Shown piece by piece: positions 6,311 to 8,138 of a stretch of DNA of 8,138 bases. A model generated the notes under the pieces. It saw only the letters and a list, made by a program, of their open reading frames with translations. It did not search any database and was not told the origin of the DNA. The DNA is from Devosia sp. (GTDB taxonomy: Bacteria; Pseudomonadota; Alphaproteobacteria; Rhizobiales; Devosiaceae), in assembly GCA_025352765.1 (NCBI GenBank), contig JANXSI010000009.1:1-8138 (forward strand), read 5' to 3'. The number at the start of each line of letters is the position of its first letter. Within the stretch, counting starts at the first letter, position 1. The position numbers were made by a program, and so were the translations under genes.

Positions 6311-6964
6311 ATGAATTTTGCCTGGATGGCCCGGGAGGCCTGCCCAATTGTCGAATTCCACGACGTGAGAACCGAAAAGTTCAAGATGGACAAATATCTG
6401 TCGCTGATCGAGGACCGCCTGGCCGGTCCCCTGCTGGCGGCGGGTGGCACGCCGCTTGGGCATTTTGCGGTCGACGATCATCCCGACCGGCTGATTCTGT
6501 TGCGCGGCTTTGCCGATATGGGGTCGCGGCGCCGGGCGCTGACAGCGTTCCACCAGAGCCCGGAATGGGCGGCGGAACGCCGCGAGGCGAGCGAGCTGGT
6601 GCGGCATGCCAGCGTGTCGCTGACCCGCGCGATCAAGCCGGCGGACGGGATCCGGCCGCTCAGGGCCGGACAGCGGGTGGTGGCGCTGATCAGCGAAGTG
6701 CGATTCGCCGAGCAGATCGGCAACTACCACCTCTGGCTGCGGCTGCTCTTGCGCAAGGCCGGGCTCGACCCGTTCGCGGCGTTCGCGACGCTCGAGGCGG
6801 TCAACGACGTGCCGGCCATTCCGGTGGTGCGCGATCGCAGCCAGCACATGGTGCTGATGGCGGCGGGGGGACCGCTGCCGGAGCTGCCGCGCGAGCTCAG
6901 GGGGATGCTGCGGTTTCCGCCCGAAACGCTGGTCCTCGCGCCGGCGCGGTCGCTCGTCTGGTGA
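6311..6964 (+). CDS. NIPSNAP-family protein
   Basis: A 217-residue cytoplasmic protein. ATG 6311 follows GGAG (6300-6303) at a good spacing. The first half reads as a NIPSNAP ferredoxin-like domain: PIVEFHDVRTEKFKMDKYLSLI (12-33, shortened family motif), GTPLGHF (46-52), then DHPDRLILLRGFADM (56-70) and RRRALTAFHQSPEWAAER (73-90). The second half (about 120-215) has similar size and predicted alternation of strands and helices and may be a second, diverged copy. NIPSNAP proteins are small alpha/beta-barrel proteins without an agreed biochemical activity, related in fold to Dabb/monooxygenase-like dimers. It is the first gene after the divergent WYL regulator, so it is the most direct candidate target. 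Confidence 0.82.
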   Translation: MNFAWMAREACPIVEFHDVRTEKFKMDKYLSLIEDRLAGPLLAAGGTPLGHFAVDDHPDRLILLRGFADMGSRRRALTAFHQSPEWAAERREASELVRHASVSLTRAIKPADGIRPLRAGQRVVALISEVRFAEQIGNYHLWLRLLLRKAGLDPFAAFATLEAVNDVPAIPVVRDRSQHMVLMAAGGPLPELPRELRGMLRFPPETLVLAPARSLVW

Positions 6965-7021
6965 CAAACGCATCCGGGTTGCCCATTATGGCGGTCCAGC
7001 AACCGGCGGCGGGGATGCTTT

Positions 7022-7840
7022 GTGAGCGAAGAGGCCAATCTCGACGCCTATCTCAAGCGAATCAATTTTGCGGGGTCGATCGCGCCCACGCTCGAGACGC
7101 TCGAAATGGTGCATCGGCTGCACCCTGGTGCGATCGCGTTCGAAAATCTCGATCCGCTGATGGAGCTGCCCGTGCGGCTGCACCTGCGGGACCTCGAGCA
7201 GAAGCTGCTATTCGAGCGGCGCGGCGGCTACTGCTTCGAACACAATCTGCTGCTGAAGGCCGTGCTCGAATCGATGGATTTTCGCGTGACGCCGCTCGCC
7301 GCGGGGGTTCTGTGGGGGCATGAGGAGGGCTATGTGCCCACCGCGCTCCGCCACATGGCGCTGCTCGTCGATGTGGGCGGCGCGCCCTATCTCGCCGATG
7401 TGGGTTTCGGCGGCCAGGTGATGACGGCGCCGCTCAAGCTCAGGGCGGACCTCGAACAGACGACGCCCAACGAGCGCTACCGGCTGCTCGGCGGTCACCC
7501 CAAATGGCGGCTCGAAAGCGAGATCGCCGGCAGCTGGATGCCGCTTTACGAGTTCACGGTGGCGCCGCAGACGCTCGACGACTACCTCGCCGCCAACGAC
7601 CTGACGATGGCGGCGTTTCGCGACGATCTGGTGGCCGCTCGGGTCGAGGGGCCGAAGCGCCACGCGCTCAGGAACGCCCGGCTCAACACGCACGAGAATG
7701 GCGAAACGCGGACGCGGATGCTGACCAGCCTGCTCGAGCTCCGCGATGTGCTGACCAATGTCTTCGGCATCCAGTTGCCGGACACCGACCGGCTCGATCC
7801 GGCGCTCGAGAAGGCGCTGCGGCCGGGGGCGCTCGACTGA
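7022..7840 (+). CDS. nat: Arylamine N-acetyltransferase
   Basis: A 272-residue protein of normal NAT length. It transfers acetyl from acetyl-CoA to arylamines, hydrazines or aryl hydroxylamines in the cytoplasm. The Cys-His-Asp triad is complete: C71 in RGGYCFEHN (67-75), H111 in LRHMALLVDV and D126 in YLADVGFGG. The N-terminal helical part contains AFENLDPL (39-46), also typical. The start is GTG at 7022, 6 bases after GGGGA (7011-7015). ATG 7015 is out of frame and no other start occurs nearby upstream in frame. It lies 57 bases after the NIPSNAP gene on the same strand, and its stop directly abuts the next ATG. The operon context suggests detoxification or modification of an aromatic amine, but the natural substrate cannot be read from sequence. 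Confidence 0.95.
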   Translation: MSEEANLDAYLKRINFAGSIAPTLETLEMVHRLHPGAIAFENLDPLMELPVRLHLRDLEQKLLFERRGGYCFEHNLLLKAVLESMDFRVTPLAAGVLWGHEEGYVPTALRHMALLVDVGGAPYLADVGFGGQVMTAPLKLRADLEQTTPNERYRLLGGHPKWRLESEIAGSWMPLYEFTVAPQTLDDYLAANDLTMAAFRDDLVAARVEGPKRHALRNARLNTHENGETRTRMLTSLLELRDVLTNVFGIQLPDTDRLDPALEKALRPGALD

Positions 7841-8138
7841 ATGGCGCCGTTCGTCGTCAATCCGGAGGCGGTGCACGCCTTCAAGGATCTGGCCATGCTC
7901 GAAACGTGGTACGTCAAGCACCACGACAGCGCCGCCGAACTCTGGATCAAGCTGCACAAGAAGGGCTCAGGCCTCGCCTCGGTGACCAACGTCGAAGCAC
8001 TCGATGCGGCGCTCTGCTGGGGCTGGATCGACGGCATCCGAAAATCCTTCGACGACAAGAGTTTCCTGCAGCGCTACACGCCGCGCGGCAAGACCAGCAT
8101 CTGGAGCACGCGCAACCAGGAGCACGTGGCGCGACTGA
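7841..8138 (+). CDS. YdeI/OmpD-associated family protein, N-terminal part
   Basis: The frame is open for 99 codons from ATG 7841 to the window end without a stop, so the C-terminus is cut by the window and is not evidence of a broken gene. Conserved family blocks are LETWYVKHHDSAAELWIKLH (20-39), LDAALCWGWIDGIRKSFDDK and FLQRYTPRGKTSIWS. These match the YdeI family, usually about 190-200 residues, linked in some enterobacteria to OmpD-associated or peptide-resistance phenotypes; the biochemical role is unknown. The ATG follows the NAT stop with no gap (TGAATG), so the two are almost certainly co-transcribed and translationally coupled. No Shine-Dalgarno better than GGCCGGGGGC is seen upstream. 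Confidence 0.9.
   Translation, partial: MAPFVVNPEAVHAFKDLAMLETWYVKHHDSAAELWIKLHKKGSGLASVTNVEALDAALCWGWIDGIRKSFDDKSFLQRYTPRGKTSIWSTRNQEHVARL

Noticed and set aside
6977..7004. Inverted repeat GGTTGC/GCAACC with a 16-base spacer before the NAT gene
   Set aside because: Only six pairs with a long spacer and no T-run; expected by chance in GC-rich DNA and too weak to call an operator or terminator.

Overview
The window comes from a high-GC alphaproteobacterial chromosome, most likely Hyphomicrobiales (Devosia-like). This rests on an aroA-type gene, a FYDLN-acid protein and tRNA-Ala lying together, on a candidate rhizobial-style mosaic repeat, and on the look of the proteins. Genus-level placement is inference.

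Left part (1-2250). A minus-strand gene whose last few codons lie outside the window encodes a full-length, colinear homologue of EPSP synthase (AroA). It has lost essentially every substrate-binding and catalytic motif of that enzyme and has a single lysine. It is divergent from a TTG-started FYDLN-acid protein, which lacks the CXXC pairs some relatives carry and ends in a long Asp/Glu tail. The roughly 300-base gap between them holds candidate promoters and a palindromic repeat. A tRNA-Ala (GGC) with its own promoter and a strong intrinsic terminator follows.

Middle part (2341-5221, plus strand). A small secreted cysteine-rich DUF6636-like protein, a secreted von Willebrand factor A protein with about four Ig-like C-terminal repeats, and a CutC-family TIM-barrel protein form a probable operon. 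The last two overlap by ATGA.

Right part (5247-8138). A minus-strand YafY-type HTH/WYL regulator diverges from a plus-strand run of NIPSNAP-family protein, arylamine N-acetyltransferase and YdeI-family protein (cut by the window end). The gap between regulator and first target holds a perfect CTGACA-N5-TGTCAG palindrome, a good operator candidate. The right part therefore reads as a regulator plus small-molecule-response operon.

The item most worth attention is the AroA pseudoenzyme at the ancestral aroA locus. No CRISPR array, transposase or phage gene is seen.
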